DNA of 25,960 bases from JAHEZL01 sp046074525 (GTDB taxonomy: Bacteria > Bacteroidota > Bacteroidia > Flavobacteriales_C > GCA-002722245). This document shows, piece by piece, positions 7,826 through 15,853 of this stretch (within the stretch, counting starts at the first letter, position 1; each line of letters starts with the position of its first letter). The notes below the pieces were generated by a model. The model saw only the letters and a list, made by a program, of their open reading frames with translations, had not been told where the DNA came from and did no database searches. The stretch covers positions 1-25,960 of the forward strand of contig JBJTOK010000046.1 of NCBI GenBank assembly GCA_046074525.1, written 5' to 3'. Both the position numbers and the translations under genes were made by a program.

Positions 7826-8875
7826 ATGAAATTATCCCAGTTCAAATTCTCCTTCCCCAAAGAATTATTAGCCATGCATCCTTCTGCTGTGAGAGATGAA
7901 TGCAAACTCATGGTAGTGAACCGTGCCACAGGAAAAATCGAAAACAAGAAATTCAAGGACGTCCTCAGCTATTTCAACGACGGTGATGTGATGGTTCTTA
8001 ACGATACCAAAGTATTTCCGGCAAGGATGTACGGTAACAAAGAAAAAACCGGTGCTAAAATTGAGGTTTTCCTGCTAAGAGAACTCGATCGTGAATCTCT
8101 CCTCTGGGATGTACTGGTGGATCCTGCCCGTAAAATCAGAATTGGCAATAAACTCTACTTCGGCGAAAACGATGATTTTGTAGCTGAGGTAATCGACAAT
8201 ACTACTTCCCGCGGAAGAACATTGCGCTTTTTGCACGATGGTCCGTATGAAGAATTCAGAAAAATCCTTCGCGACCTAGGTGAAACACCACTTCCTAAAT
8301 ACATCACCCGTAAAGTAGAAGCTGCCGACGAAGAGCGCTACCAAACCATCTTCGCGAAAAATGAAGGTGCTGTTGCTGCACCAACTGCAGGTTTGCACTT
8401 CAGTAAGGATTTGCTCAAGCGACTCGAATTGAAAGGTGTGAATTTTGCTGAATTGACTTTGCACGTTGGACTCGGTTCTTTCCGCTCCGTGGAAGTGGAA
8501 GATTTGACCAAGCACAAAATGGATTCAGAGAAAGTAATTATCCCGCAAAAAGCAGCCGATATCGTGAACAAAGGGAAACAGGACAAAAAGAAAATCTGCG
8601 CTGTTGGAACCACCACAATGAGAGCTATTGAAACATCGGTTTCTACTGATGGCATGCTGAAACCTTATGACGGCTGGACCAACAAGTTCATCTTCCCTCC
8701 TTACGATTTCAGCGTAGCGAACTGCATGATCACCAACTTCCACATGCCTGAATCAACCCTCTTGATGATGGTTTCTGCTTTTGGCGGTTATGATCTGATA
8801 CAGGAAGCTTACAAAAAGGCTATCAAGGACAAATATAAATTCTACTCTTACGGTGATGCGATGCTGATCCTCTAA
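7826..8875 (+). CDS. queA: S-adenosylmethionine:tRNA ribosyltransferase-isomerase
   Basis: A 349-residue enzyme that transfers and isomerises the ribosyl group of SAM onto preQ1-modified tRNA, giving epoxyqueuosine in GUN-anticodon tRNAs. Recognisable family segments are VLNDTKVFPAR near residues 57-67, the central GAVAAPTAGLHFS with the conserved TAGLHF core, LHVGLGSFRSVEVE, VGTTTMRAIE, and the C-terminal TNFHMPESTLLMMVSAF. The length is standard. The ATG at 7826 follows an A-rich leader. The gene has its own promoter and leader and ends at a strong terminator, so it forms a single-gene unit despite its conserved position after truB. Confidence 0.97.
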   Translation: MKLSQFKFSFPKELLAMHPSAVRDECKLMVVNRATGKIENKKFKDVLSYFNDGDVMVLNDTKVFPARMYGNKEKTGAKIEVFLLRELDRESLLWDVLVDPARKIRIGNKLYFGENDDFVAEVIDNTTSRGRTLRFLHDGPYEEFRKILRDLGETPLPKYITRKVEAADEERYQTIFAKNEGAVAAPTAGLHFSKDLLKRLELKGVNFAELTLHVGLGSFRSVEVEDLTKHKMDSEKVIIPQKAADIVNKGKQDKKKICAVGTTTMRAIETSVSTDGMLKPYDGWTNKFIFPPYDFSVANCMITNFHMPESTLLMMVSAFGGYDLIQEAYKKAIKDKYKFYSYGDAMLIL

Positions 8876-8882
8876 GAACTGA

Positions 8883-8917
8883 AAAGTCGGAAGCAGCACT
8901 TCCGACTTTCTTTTTTT
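8883..8917 (+). terminator. Intrinsic terminator of queA
   Basis: AAAGTCGGAAG (8883-8893) and CTTCCGACTTT (8899-8909) form a perfect 11-bp stem with a CAGCA loop. It begins 7 bases after the queA stop and is followed by C and seven T residues. This is a textbook Rho-independent terminator on the plus strand. Confidence 0.92.
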
Positions 8918-8930
8918 ATACATTCAACTC

Positions 8931-9602
8931 ATGAAAAAAACAGTCATCATCGTTGCAGGTGGAAGCGGTACGCGCTTGGGAAGTGATATTCCAAAACAGT
9001 TTTTAAAACTGAAAGGCAAGCCAATTCTTTTTCATACCATAGAGAAATTCCACAATGCATTTCACGATATGGAAATCATCGTGGTGCTGCCGAAGCGACA
9101 GGTGATTTACTGGGAAGAGCTCAAGAGAAAACACCGTTTCGACATTCCTCACCAGATTGTTGCAGGAGGCAAATCGCGCTTCGAATCTGTGAGAAACGGA
9201 ATGTCGATGATTAGCGAAGAATGCATTGTTGGAATTCATGATGCTGTTCGTCCGCTGATCAGCGAAAAAGTCATCAAGCAACTTTTTTCATCGGCCGAAA
9301 AAAACGGAAATGCCATTCCTTTTGCCCCTTGCAAGGATTCTCTACGCAAGGTGGAAAACAACAAAAACAAAGCAGTTCCGCGCGAGCAATATGTTTTGAT
9401 TCAAACTCCGCAATGCTTCCAGTGGTCGAAAATCCGCAAAGGCTATCTCCTGGAAGAAGAGAGTCAGTTCACTGACGATGCGTCCGTATACGAATTCCTG
9501 GGTGGAAAAATCAACCTGGTGAAAGGTGACGAATACAATATAAAAATTACTTATCCTTCTGATTTACTTTTCGCTGAAGCTTTGTTAAGCAGTAAACATT
9601 AG
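8931..9602 (+). CDS. ispD: 2-C-methyl-D-erythritol 4-phosphate cytidylyltransferase
   Basis: A 223-residue cytidylyltransferase of the non-mevalonate (MEP) isoprenoid pathway, which converts MEP and CTP into CDP-methylerythritol. The N-terminal nucleotide loop is IVAGGSGTRLGSDIPKQF, and the signature GIHDAVRPLIS lies near residue 100. RKVENNKNKAVPREQYVLIQTPQCF gives the usual late motifs, including the TPQ element. Full family length. It starts 14 bases after the terminator U-run, so its promoter must be close to or inside the terminator, or transcription must read through. One base separates its stop from the hydroxylase start, so the two share a transcript. Confidence 0.95.
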   Translation: MKKTVIIVAGGSGTRLGSDIPKQFLKLKGKPILFHTIEKFHNAFHDMEIIVVLPKRQVIYWEELKRKHRFDIPHQIVAGGKSRFESVRNGMSMISEECIVGIHDAVRPLISEKVIKQLFSSAEKNGNAIPFAPCKDSLRKVENNKNKAVPREQYVLIQTPQCFQWSKIRKGYLLEEESQFTDDASVYEFLGGKINLVKGDEYNIKITYPSDLLFAEALLSSKH

Positions 9603-9603
9603 C

Positions 9604-10590
9604 ATGGCTGCTCCAAAGAAAAATATTATCCGCTGGGCGCTCATCATCGGAGTGGCCTTGGCGATTTTTGTTTTTCATTTCCGCACACCACTTTCCTTAG
9701 CCATAGAAAATCCTGAAACGCTGAAAGGTTTTATTTCAAAGCGATTCAATAACGTAATTGCTTTACTCGATTTCAACTGGAAACATCTTTTTACTGATTT
9801 TTTTGTGGTGGCCGTAGCTCTCAATATTGAAATTATTTGGGTAGGCTGGAAAAATTCTTCACTCAAAAAATTGCTGCACTTCAATAACAAATCGCTGAAA
9901 ACAGATGCTTTTTTTTTCATCCTCGCTATCACCAATTCATTTAAATTTTTGTCGGTAGTGCTCACCTTCGGCATTTGTTATCTCGCCTTTGGAATTGTGG
10001 GCGATACCTTCCAGATGAACCTTGGGACTTATATTCCCTGGCCCTGGCTGCAATTCGTTGTTGTAGCTTTGTACAGTGAACTTATTGCTTACTGGATTCA
10101 CCGATTTGCGCATTCGGTGAAATGGTGGTGGATGGCACACCGCTTCCATCATTCGGCAGAAGAAATGGGTACGCTTACGTACTACCGTGTTCATTTTATT
10201 GAAGACCAACTCAACACTTTTTTTAAAGTAATTCCTTTCATCGTTTTCGGAATGCCATTGGAATCTTACGTCATTTATTACATCATCACCGAAATCCATA
10301 ACCTGCTGATTCATTCGGAAATTAATTCCGACTGGGGCTGGTTCGGACGCTACATTCTGGTTTCCCCAATGGCGCACCGCATTCATCACTCTGCAAACAA
10401 CCAACATTTCGACAGTAATTTTTCTAATCTTTTGCCTGTGTGGGATCATCTGATGAAAACCTATAAGGAAAAGGAAGTCGTGGAAAAGGTTGGTATTCCT
10501 GATAACCCGTACAATCAAAAAGGAATTTTTTCGGATTTATGGATGACATATAAAGATGTGGTAGGATCTCTTTTTGAGAAGAGAAATTAA
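9604..10590 (+). CDS. Sterol desaturase / fatty acid hydroxylase family membrane protein
   Basis: A 328-residue polytopic membrane protein of the di-iron fatty acid hydroxylase superfamily. The histidine boxes are in order: HRFAH, then HRFHH in the stretch around residues 165-183, HNLLIH near 240, and HRIHH followed by NNQHFDSNF near 258-272. These boxes would bind a non-heme di-iron centre. Hydrophobic helices are at about 8-26, 55-75, 96-125 and 140-165. The substrate may be a sterol, hopanoid, carotenoid or fatty acid and cannot be told from sequence. It follows ispD by one base, which hints at an isoprenoid substrate but does not prove it. Its stop codon shares the TTAA at 10587-10590 with the stop of the convergent SCO-like gene. 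Confidence 0.85.
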   Translation: MAAPKKNIIRWALIIGVALAIFVFHFRTPLSLAIENPETLKGFISKRFNNVIALLDFNWKHLFTDFFVVAVALNIEIIWVGWKNSSLKKLLHFNNKSLKTDAFFFILAITNSFKFLSVVLTFGICYLAFGIVGDTFQMNLGTYIPWPWLQFVVVALYSELIAYWIHRFAHSVKWWWMAHRFHHSAEEMGTLTYYRVHFIEDQLNTFFKVIPFIVFGMPLESYVIYYIITEIHNLLIHSEINSDWGWFGRYILVSPMAHRIHHSANNQHFDSNFSNLLPVWDHLMKTYKEKEVVEKVGIPDNPYNQKGIFSDLWMTYKDVVGSLFEKRN

Positions 10591-11270
10591 AGTCTTTCTT
10601 CCTTCAACAGCACATTTATATCTTCTAAAACTCTTCCTATATCCACTCTCTGTGTTGCATTGTAAATCCCGCGCAATCTACCTTTTCTGTCTACCAGCAA
10701 CATCGATTCAGTATGCAGAAATTCATCATTTGTTTTTTGCAAACCCAAACCCTTCTCCGCAAAATAAGATTTCCGCGCCAGTTCATAAATGCGTTCTTTC
10801 GATCCAGTGAGCAAGTGCCATTGCTGTGGATGCACACCATGAGCTTTACCATATTCTTTCAAGAGCGAAACACTATCGACCCAGGGCATAACGGAAAAAG
10901 AAACCAATTTCACCGAAGAGTTCTTCGCCAGAGAATCTTGGATCACTTGCAAATTATTCTGCATTTTAGGACAGATCGTAGAACAGCTGGTAAAAAAGAA
11001 ATTGGCCACGTAAATAAATCCATCCAGGGAATCTTTGGTGATGGTATTTCCCAGTTGATTTTGCAAAGAGAAAGTATCCATTGTGTGAATACTGCTGTAT
11101 CGCGATTCTGCAGGATTGATCCACTCTGCATCAAACTGCGCATTGTTGTAAAAAGGTAAAATTTTCTGCTCTTTTTCTTGACAGGAAAAAAGAAAAACAG
11201 AGAACGCAACAAAGAAAAATGTTTTATTCTTTGTGTACCGACATACAGTCAAATCTACCAACCACTCCAT
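10587..11270 (-). CDS. SCO1/SenC-like lipoprotein (thioredoxin fold, copper chaperone family)
   Basis: A 227-residue lipoprotein with a hydrophobic segment and a lipobox ending in C30 (LFSC-QEKE). The mature thioredoxin-fold domain carries the SCO signature TSCSTICP with C96 and C100 (CxxxC) and the distal histidine H186 in FLHTESML. These three residues bind copper in SCO1 proteins, which assist CuA assembly in cytochrome oxidase or handle copper and redox stress. The ATG at 11270 overlaps the upstream MORN gene by 47 bases and leaves a long 17-residue head before the hydrophobic stretch. A TTG start at 11252 would also work; no nearer ATG exists. It is the last gene of the ECF sigma operon, which suggests sigma-controlled expression rather than housekeeping. 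Confidence 0.88.
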   Translation of the reverse strand: MEWLVDLTVCRYTKNKTFFFVAFSVFLFSCQEKEQKILPFYNNAQFDAEWINPAESRYSSIHTMDTFSLQNQLGNTITKDSLDGFIYVANFFFTSCSTICPKMQNNLQVIQDSLAKNSSVKLVSFSVMPWVDSVSLLKEYGKAHGVHPQQWHLLTGSKERIYELARKSYFAEKGLGLQKTNDEFLHTESMLLVDRKGRLRGIYNATQRVDIGRVLEDINVLLKEERL

Positions 11271-11778
11271 ATAATTTTCCGTTTTTGATTGTGTAATTAT
11301 TTACAACTCTTCCATCGTCATTTTTTGAGATTTGTTTTCCTTCTTCATGCCCTTCCACATAGTGGAGGCACTGCCATAGATGTCCGCTTTCATAATAAGT
11401 GCGCTGTTCTCCTTCCAGTTTATCGTCGCGAAAAAAATATTCGAAAGCCAATGTTCCGCTTTGATACCAGTTTTTGTGATAACCTTCACGGTTTCCATTT
11501 GAGTAACCACGCTCATACTTTTTTCTGCCATTTTTAAACCAGCCGTAAGCAACACCATGCTCTTTACCATCGAGCACGGGAAGCTTTGTTAAGATAGCAT
11601 CGCTGTCTTTTTCCACAATATAACCGCTGAATATTTCTCCGCGATACATCCAGCATCCATTGTTATTTTTCAAATGAACATTTGAACTCAAAACCAAAAC
11701 ATCAGGAGGAAGCTGCACCCCACCACTGGGGTAATAGCAGAATGCAGCTAAAAATAATATGGAAAAAAAACCGCGCAT
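11224..11778 (-). CDS. Secreted MORN-repeat protein (YwqK-like)
   Basis: A 184-residue protein with an N-terminal signal-like segment (residues 1-21). Several MORN-variant repeats of about 22 residues follow, recognisable as G.....W..NG...YE..Y..G, WYQSGTLAFEYFFRDDKLEGE, TYYESGHLWQCLHYVEGHEEGK and IKNGKLYG. Databases often label such proteins YwqK-family antitoxin, but no toxin partner is visible and the signal segment points to the envelope. Its ATG overlaps the YHYH stop in a TAATG arrangement, indicating translational coupling. Its 3' end overlaps the SCO-like gene. MORN repeats usually mediate membrane or protein contacts; the role here is unknown. Confidence 0.75.
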   Translation of the reverse strand: MRGFFSILFLAAFCYYPSGGVQLPPDVLVLSSNVHLKNNNGCWMYRGEIFSGYIVEKDSDAILTKLPVLDGKEHGVAYGWFKNGRKKYERGYSNGNREGYHKNWYQSGTLAFEYFFRDDKLEGEQRTYYESGHLWQCLHYVEGHEEGKQISKNDDGRVVNNYTIKNGKLYGVVGRFDCMSVHKE

Positions 11779-12608
11779 TAATTTACAGTTCCTTTTGTTC
11801 CGTAGTATTTTCCACCATTGATGTAAGGCGCTGCTTTGGTAAGTTCGGAAGCAACACTTGAACTTGCCGAAATCACGTGATAGTGATAAATTTTATCGTT
11901 AGGATAATCTTCGGTGCTGCTCACGTGACCGTTGTATTCATCCAGCATATCGGTAGTGATTTTCACGCCGTTTTCGTACGGACCGTAGATCGGATATCCA
12001 TCCAGCAAAAAGCCCATGAAGGCGGAATTACCAAAGGTTGCTGTAAGGTATTTCGGTTCGTAGTGATAATGATATATTGCACCGGAAGTCCCGGCTGAAG
12101 GCGTAGGATGTCCGAGGTACTGATCGGCATTATTGATTTCCAATGCATCCAGCGACGCACCCGCACCATTGTATTGATTGAAGAACACCACACCATTTCT
12201 ACCTATGCCCATGGCACCGCCGCTGGTAGAGGAATGCGTGCTCGCCTTGCTCGGATTCTTCGGGAGAGTAAAAGTGTAGGACTGCGACAGTAACGTAGGA
12301 TCAGAAACCGTTCCCATCAGGTTAATGGCTGTACTGAAATCAGGATTGTCGCCATTGTACGCTTCGTACTTTGCGTGGGTTTTTCCGAAGAAGGGTGATT
12401 TGTGATCGGGAACATCGGTGGTTTTAATTACCACTGAGCTTGATCCGCTGTAATCAATAGATGTTATGTTATACATCTTTTCATACAACTTCGTGAAATC
12501 GCTGGTAGTTGCAGTGTCGCTGGAAGTGTCATCTGTGTCGGAATCGTCATCAGAAGAACAAGCCGTTATAAGGCTTAACAATAAAATGGGGATCATTAGC
12601 TTTTTCAT
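11778..12608 (-). CDS. YHYH-domain lipoprotein
   Basis: A 276-residue protein with a signal peptide and lipobox ending in C17 (LITAC-SSDDD), followed by an acidic Ser/Asp linker (18-36). The YHYH domain shows its defining motif twice: YHYH at 179-182 and again at 241-244. It also has the conserved stretch MGFLLDGYPIYGPYENG between them and HSSTSGGAMGIGRNGVVFFNQYNG before them. YHYH proteins are extracytoplasmic and of unproven function; the repeated histidines make metal binding plausible. The gene lies 35 bases after the periplasmic sensor and is coupled to the MORN gene by a one-base stop/start overlap. It is probably the main effector or surface component of this operon. Confidence 0.85.
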   Translation of the reverse strand: MKKLMIPILLLSLITACSSDDDSDTDDTSSDTATTSDFTKLYEKMYNITSIDYSGSSSVVIKTTDVPDHKSPFFGKTHAKYEAYNGDNPDFSTAINLMGTVSDPTLLSQSYTFTLPKNPSKASTHSSTSGGAMGIGRNGVVFFNQYNGAGASLDALEINNADQYLGHPTPSAGTSGAIYHYHYEPKYLTATFGNSAFMGFLLDGYPIYGPYENGVKITTDMLDEYNGHVSSTEDYPNDKIYHYHVISASSSVASELTKAAPYINGGKYYGTKGTVN

Positions 12609-12643
12609 AATATAGAGGTTTTTGGGGTTAGACGCTTCGGTTA

Positions 12644-13114
12644 TTAAGATCCTTCGCCGGCAGGATGTTTCCTTTTCATAAGTGGGCGCAAATGCTGTAT
12701 AATTTCACAAATCAGCTTTTCAAATTCTTCTTTCTGTTTTACTGAACACAAGGCTTTGATATCCTGGAAATGATAGTAGTGTATGCGCTCTATCTGAATA
12801 TCAATTTGTGCTATTTCCATCAACAGAGAATCCTTCTTTCTTTCACCATCTCCGGCAGATATCCCTTGATACAACTGCGATTTCAGTCGCATCATTTCCT
12901 TCTCCGCTTTCATAATTTCCTGCTGATGCCATTGTATCGATTCGTCATACAACACCACTTGCTGCTCACTCAATTTCAATTTTTCAATCACTTCTTCCCT
13001 GATGTTGGGTGGACCGTGATGTTGTGGTTTTCCAGAAAAAATAAAGCACAGCAAAAGAATATTCGTGAGCAGTAAAACCAATGCGATATAGCTGATGAGT
13101 TTTAGTTTATTCAT
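12644..13114 (-). CDS. Periplasmic CnrX/Spy-like sensor, membrane anchored
   Basis: A 156-residue protein with one N-terminal membrane helix (about 6-27) and a helical periplasmic domain. After the helix comes QHHGPPNIREEVIEKLKLSEQQ, the LSxxQ-type start of the Spy/CpxP and CnrX (periplasmic heavy-metal sensor) families. Further on are H63, HYYHFQDIKALCSVKQKEEF (H112, H115, C123) and a basic tail. H32, H33, H63, H112 and H115 are candidate metal ligands by analogy with CnrX; I have not modelled them. The gene overlaps the small anti-sigma gene by 8 bases. The order sigma, one-pass anti-sigma, sensor has the same parts as the CnrYXH system of Cupriavidus. Confidence 0.75.
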   Translation of the reverse strand: MNKLKLISYIALVLLLTNILLLCFIFSGKPQHHGPPNIREEVIEKLKLSEQQVVLYDESIQWHQQEIMKAEKEMMRLKSQLYQGISAGDGERKKDSLLMEIAQIDIQIERIHYYHFQDIKALCSVKQKEEFEKLICEIIQHLRPLMKRKHPAGEGS

Positions 13115-13379
13115 AGTACAAAGTATTGGCTGGCATTAAATTCAACTCCTCAACAATCGTATTCTGATCAGCCTCTCCTTTTGTGCTGCTGCCCACCACC
13201 ATAAGATTGAGCAACAGCAGTAAAAACAAGGAAAGTACGATAGAGCGCGCTATTCCTGTGTTGTAGTTAAGATCCGCCACACGGTTAATTTTTTGCATAA
13301 TACGCGAATACAAAAATGGCGGCGGATCTATTTTATTAATGCAATTAAGCAGCTGTATTTCTTTGTAATATTTCTCCAT
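13107..13379 (-). CDS. Small one-pass anti-sigma factor (CnrY-like)
   Basis: A 90-residue protein with a cytoplasmic N-terminus, one strong membrane helix (about 46-63) and a short periplasmic tail. The segment NCINKIDPPPFLYSRIMQKI resembles the sigma-binding stretch of small Bacteroidota membrane anti-sigma factors, which often contain a PPPFLY-like core before a helix. No zinc-binding anti-sigma (ZAS) HxxxCxxC motif is present. It begins 11 bases after the ECF sigma stop and overlaps the sensor gene by 8 bases. The assignment rests on size, topology and position; no catalytic signature is expected. Confidence 0.7.
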   Translation of the reverse strand: MEKYYKEIQLLNCINKIDPPPFLYSRIMQKINRVADLNYNTGIARSIVLSLFLLLLLNLMVVGSSTKGEADQNTIVEELNLMPANTLYYE

Positions 13380-13390
13380 AAGAGCTTATG

Positions 13391-13951
13391 TTATTCGACG
13401 TTCATTCTATTAATTATCCTTCGCTGGGCATTTAATTTTTTCAAAAGATTTTCTTTAGCCCGCCCCAGGAGAGATTCCACTGCTTTAGCGCTTAAATTCA
13501 TGATTTCAGCGATTTCCGTCTGTGGCAATTTTTCAATTTTACTAAGGATCAATGCTGTTTTCTGCTTTTCAGGAAGCCTGTTGATATGCGCAAAAATATT
13601 CTCCAGCGCTTCCTTATTCTCCAGTTCCACACCAGGATGATTAAAGCCGATACTTTCATATTTCACTTCTCCGCTTTCATAAAAAATGCAAGAGAAAAAA
13701 GCAAAGCGCTTCTTCCTGTTTTTGAAACGGATGAAATCGAGGGATTTGTTGATGGCAATCCTGTAAATCCACGTGCTGATGCGCGATTGATGATTAAAAT
13801 TCTTCACCGACTGATACACCGTCACAAAAACATCCTGCGCTACTTCCTGCGCATCTTCATGGTTTTGAAGATAACTCAGCGCAAGGTTGTACACCATGCG
13901 CTTGTTCTGTTCATATATTTCTTCAAAGTTCAATAGATGGCTCATTACCAT
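13391..13951 (-). CDS. ECF (sigma-70 family) sigma factor, first system
   Basis: A 186-residue ECF sigma factor. Region 2 covers roughly residues 10-85, with YNLALSYLQNHEDAQEVAQDVFVTVY and the -10-recognition stretch RISTWIYRIAINKSLDFIR. Region 4 lies at about 125-178, with LPEKQKTALILSKIEKLPQTEIAEIMNLSAKAVESLLGRAKENL, including the helix-turn-helix. The ATG at 13945 (MSHLLN) is as good as the one at 13951. It heads six minus-strand genes that end with the SCO-like lipoprotein. A 72-base gap separates it from the methyltransferase end and contains a direct repeat that may be its control region. Confidence 0.92.
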   Translation of the reverse strand: MVMSHLLNFEEIYEQNKRMVYNLALSYLQNHEDAQEVAQDVFVTVYQSVKNFNHQSRISTWIYRIAINKSLDFIRFKNRKKRFAFFSCIFYESGEVKYESIGFNHPGVELENKEALENIFAHINRLPEKQKTALILSKIEKLPQTEIAEIMNLSAKAVESLLGRAKENLLKKLNAQRRIINRMNVE

Positions 13952-13978
13952 CCAAGAACGTGATGAAAGAAGGGCAAG

Positions 13979-14007
13979 TTGTTATAGTTTTATGGCGATT
14001 TGTTATA
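13979..14007 (-). promoter_or_regulatory. 21-bp-spaced direct repeat upstream of the first ECF sigma gene
   Basis: TATAACAA occurs twice on the minus strand, at 14007-14000 and 13986-13979. The copies are 21 bases apart, about two helical turns, directly upstream of the sigma gene. This is the geometry of a tandem protein-binding site or of promoter elements. No consensus TAnnTTTG box is evident in the gap. It is inferred to be the operon's promoter or operator. Confidence 0.35.
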
Positions 14008-14023
14008 AAATTCGGTGGAGAAA

Positions 14024-14824
14024 TTAAAAAGTCATCTCAACCTTAAAATCTCTTTCAGGCGTTTCAGGATACTGTGAAATCCTTGATTTTACTGGAAAAG
14101 GATAATATACCGCACACTGCGTGTTGGCTACTTTATACAGGTGTTTTCTTTTATCGGCTGGAGTTGCTTCATATATTCCTCGAAAAACTTCGTAACGGAT
14201 GGTTTCCGGACCCGCCGTGTAATCGTGCCATACAATAACACACGAATCATCTTTCAAAAGAGAGAAAGCTGTCGCACTATCTTTCAATACACTTTCATAA
14301 TGGTGATCACCATCAATAAAAACCACATCCATTTTTTTGCGGTAGGGCGCAAAATCAAAAGAAAGGGAATTGCCTTCGAGGTGTTTTACATTCGTTAATT
14401 TTTTGGAATAAAATCCATGCAGGTCGATATAGCGCTGATCCAAGCCCATCAACTTCATTTCTTCTGCAGAAAGATTAAGTGTGTAACATTCCTTTGCAGC
14501 TGAAGCCACGTTGGCAACACTTTCACCACGCCAGGTGCCAATTTCAAAATAAGTGCAATTGGCTTTTTTCTCGGTGAGGATTTTCAGCAAACCCAAATCT
14601 GTAGATAATGATCCTCCTTCCAGAAAAGCGAAAGGAGAAACAGAAATTTGTTTTTTAGCGGTGATATCGGCAAAGGAAATCTGCGGCAAGCCTTTCGCCG
14701 TTTCCGGGAATTTTTTCTGCAGAATTTCCTGATGGTATTCCGAAGATTCGAGCACAAGATTGATCAGGTAAGGTTTTTTTACCAGTGCTACAATTCCCTT
14801 GATCAGCTTGCCGATTTTGCTCAT
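14024..14824 (-). CDS. Class I SAM-dependent methyltransferase (Methyltransf_24-like)
   Basis: A 266-residue protein with a Rossmann methyltransferase core. Motif I is YFEIGTWRGESVANVAS near residues 92-108; DVVFIDGDHHYESVLKD and VIVWHDYT give the acidic and post-motif strands typical of the Methyltransf_24 family, which often acts on sugars or small metabolites. The N-terminal 60 residues are helical and unassigned. It starts one base after the polyprenyl synthase stop, so the two are co-transcribed. The methyl acceptor cannot be deduced. Linkage to the prenyl synthase might suggest a quinone or lipid substrate, but the fold differs from UbiE. Confidence 0.82.
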   Translation of the reverse strand: MSKIGKLIKGIVALVKKPYLINLVLESSEYHQEILQKKFPETAKGLPQISFADITAKKQISVSPFAFLEGGSLSTDLGLLKILTEKKANCTYFEIGTWRGESVANVASAAKECYTLNLSAEEMKLMGLDQRYIDLHGFYSKKLTNVKHLEGNSLSFDFAPYRKKMDVVFIDGDHHYESVLKDSATAFSLLKDDSCVIVWHDYTAGPETIRYEVFRGIYEATPADKRKHLYKVANTQCAVYYPFPVKSRISQYPETPERDFKVEMTF

Positions 14825-14825
14825 A

Positions 14826-15803
14826 CTACTTTGTTCTTTCGGTAGTAAAAATAATCAAATCGATGAAAGAAGCACGCGACTCCGAATCGGGAAAAGTCTG
14901 CAACAAATCAATCGCCGCTTTCCTGTACAACATCATCTTTTGCTTAGCATACTCAATGCCTCCATTATCCTTCACATACTGAATCAGCTCTTTCACTTTT
15001 TGCGCATCTTCATTGTGGTTTTTCATGAGATTGATAATCCATTTTTTCTCACTACGCGGCGCTTTACTCAGCACATGAATTAAAGGAAGTGTCATCTTTT
15101 TTTCCTTGATATCGATACCTACAGGCTTACCTAAAATACCAGCCTGTGCCTCATAATCAAAGAGATCATCCTTGATCTGAAAGGCAATACCTACCTTCTC
15201 TCCCAGCAGTTTTAGTTTTTGAACCATTTCAGGCTCAACGCCAGCCGAAGCCGCACCACAAGCACAGCAGGAAGCGATGAGCGTTGCAGTTTTTTGTCGG
15301 ATAATTTCAAAATACACCGCTTCATCAATATCCAGTCGACGCGCCTTTTCAATTTGCAAAAGTTCACCTTCACTCATCTCCTTGGTTGCCGCCGACAATA
15401 TTTTGAGGAAGTCGAGATCATTGTTATCGGCAGATAATTGCAGACTTTTCGATAAAAGATAATCGCCAACCAACACCGCAATTTTATTTTTCCAGAGCGC
15501 GTTGATGGAAAAAATGCCCCGACGGATATGTGCATCGTCCACCACATCATCATGCACCAATGTGGCGGTATGTATCATCTCAATGAGTCCGGCAGCCCGA
15601 TAGGTACGCTCATTGATACCACCGCACAGATTAGCCGCCAGAAAGACAAACATCGGACGGATGTGCTTGCCCTTTTGCTTTACAATAAAGTAGGTGATTT
15701 TGTCGAGCAGGGGCGTTGAGCTCTTCATCGACTGCTTGAAAGTTTTTTCAAACAGATCCATCTCCTTGCTGATGGGCGCTTGTATAGATGCTATCGTAGG
15801 CAT
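14826..15803 (-). CDS. Long-chain polyprenyl diphosphate synthase
   Basis: A 325-residue trans-prenyltransferase. The first aspartate-rich motif is LVHDDVVDDAHIRRG near residues 80-94 and the second is QIKDDLFDYEAQ near 206-217. Both bind the Mg-diphosphates of the allylic substrate and isopentenyl diphosphate. The small residues before the first motif allow long chains, as in octaprenyl or heptaprenyl synthases (IspB type), so it probably makes the menaquinone side chain. The ATG at 15803 is the first good start; an alternative at Met15 would shorten the N-terminus. It is followed by the methyltransferase with a one-base gap. Confidence 0.93.
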   Translation of the reverse strand: MPTIASIQAPISKEMDLFEKTFKQSMKSSTPLLDKITYFIVKQKGKHIRPMFVFLAANLCGGINERTYRAAGLIEMIHTATLVHDDVVDDAHIRRGIFSINALWKNKIAVLVGDYLLSKSLQLSADNNDLDFLKILSAATKEMSEGELLQIEKARRLDIDEAVYFEIIRQKTATLIASCCACGAASAGVEPEMVQKLKLLGEKVGIAFQIKDDLFDYEAQAGILGKPVGIDIKEKKMTLPLIHVLSKAPRSEKKWIINLMKNHNEDAQKVKELIQYVKDNGGIEYAKQKMMLYRKAAIDLLQTFPDSESRASFIDLIIFTTERTK

Positions 15804-15853
15804 TGCTGCCGTGAAAGTACAAAAAACAAGGCGGAAGAAACAGCTGCCCCCTG

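Noticed and set aside
11224..11778. MORN-repeat gene as the antitoxin of a toxin-antitoxin pair
   Set aside because: There is no toxin-like neighbour, and it has a signal segment and sits in a sigma operon; the database label YwqK-family antitoxin is not evidence of that role.
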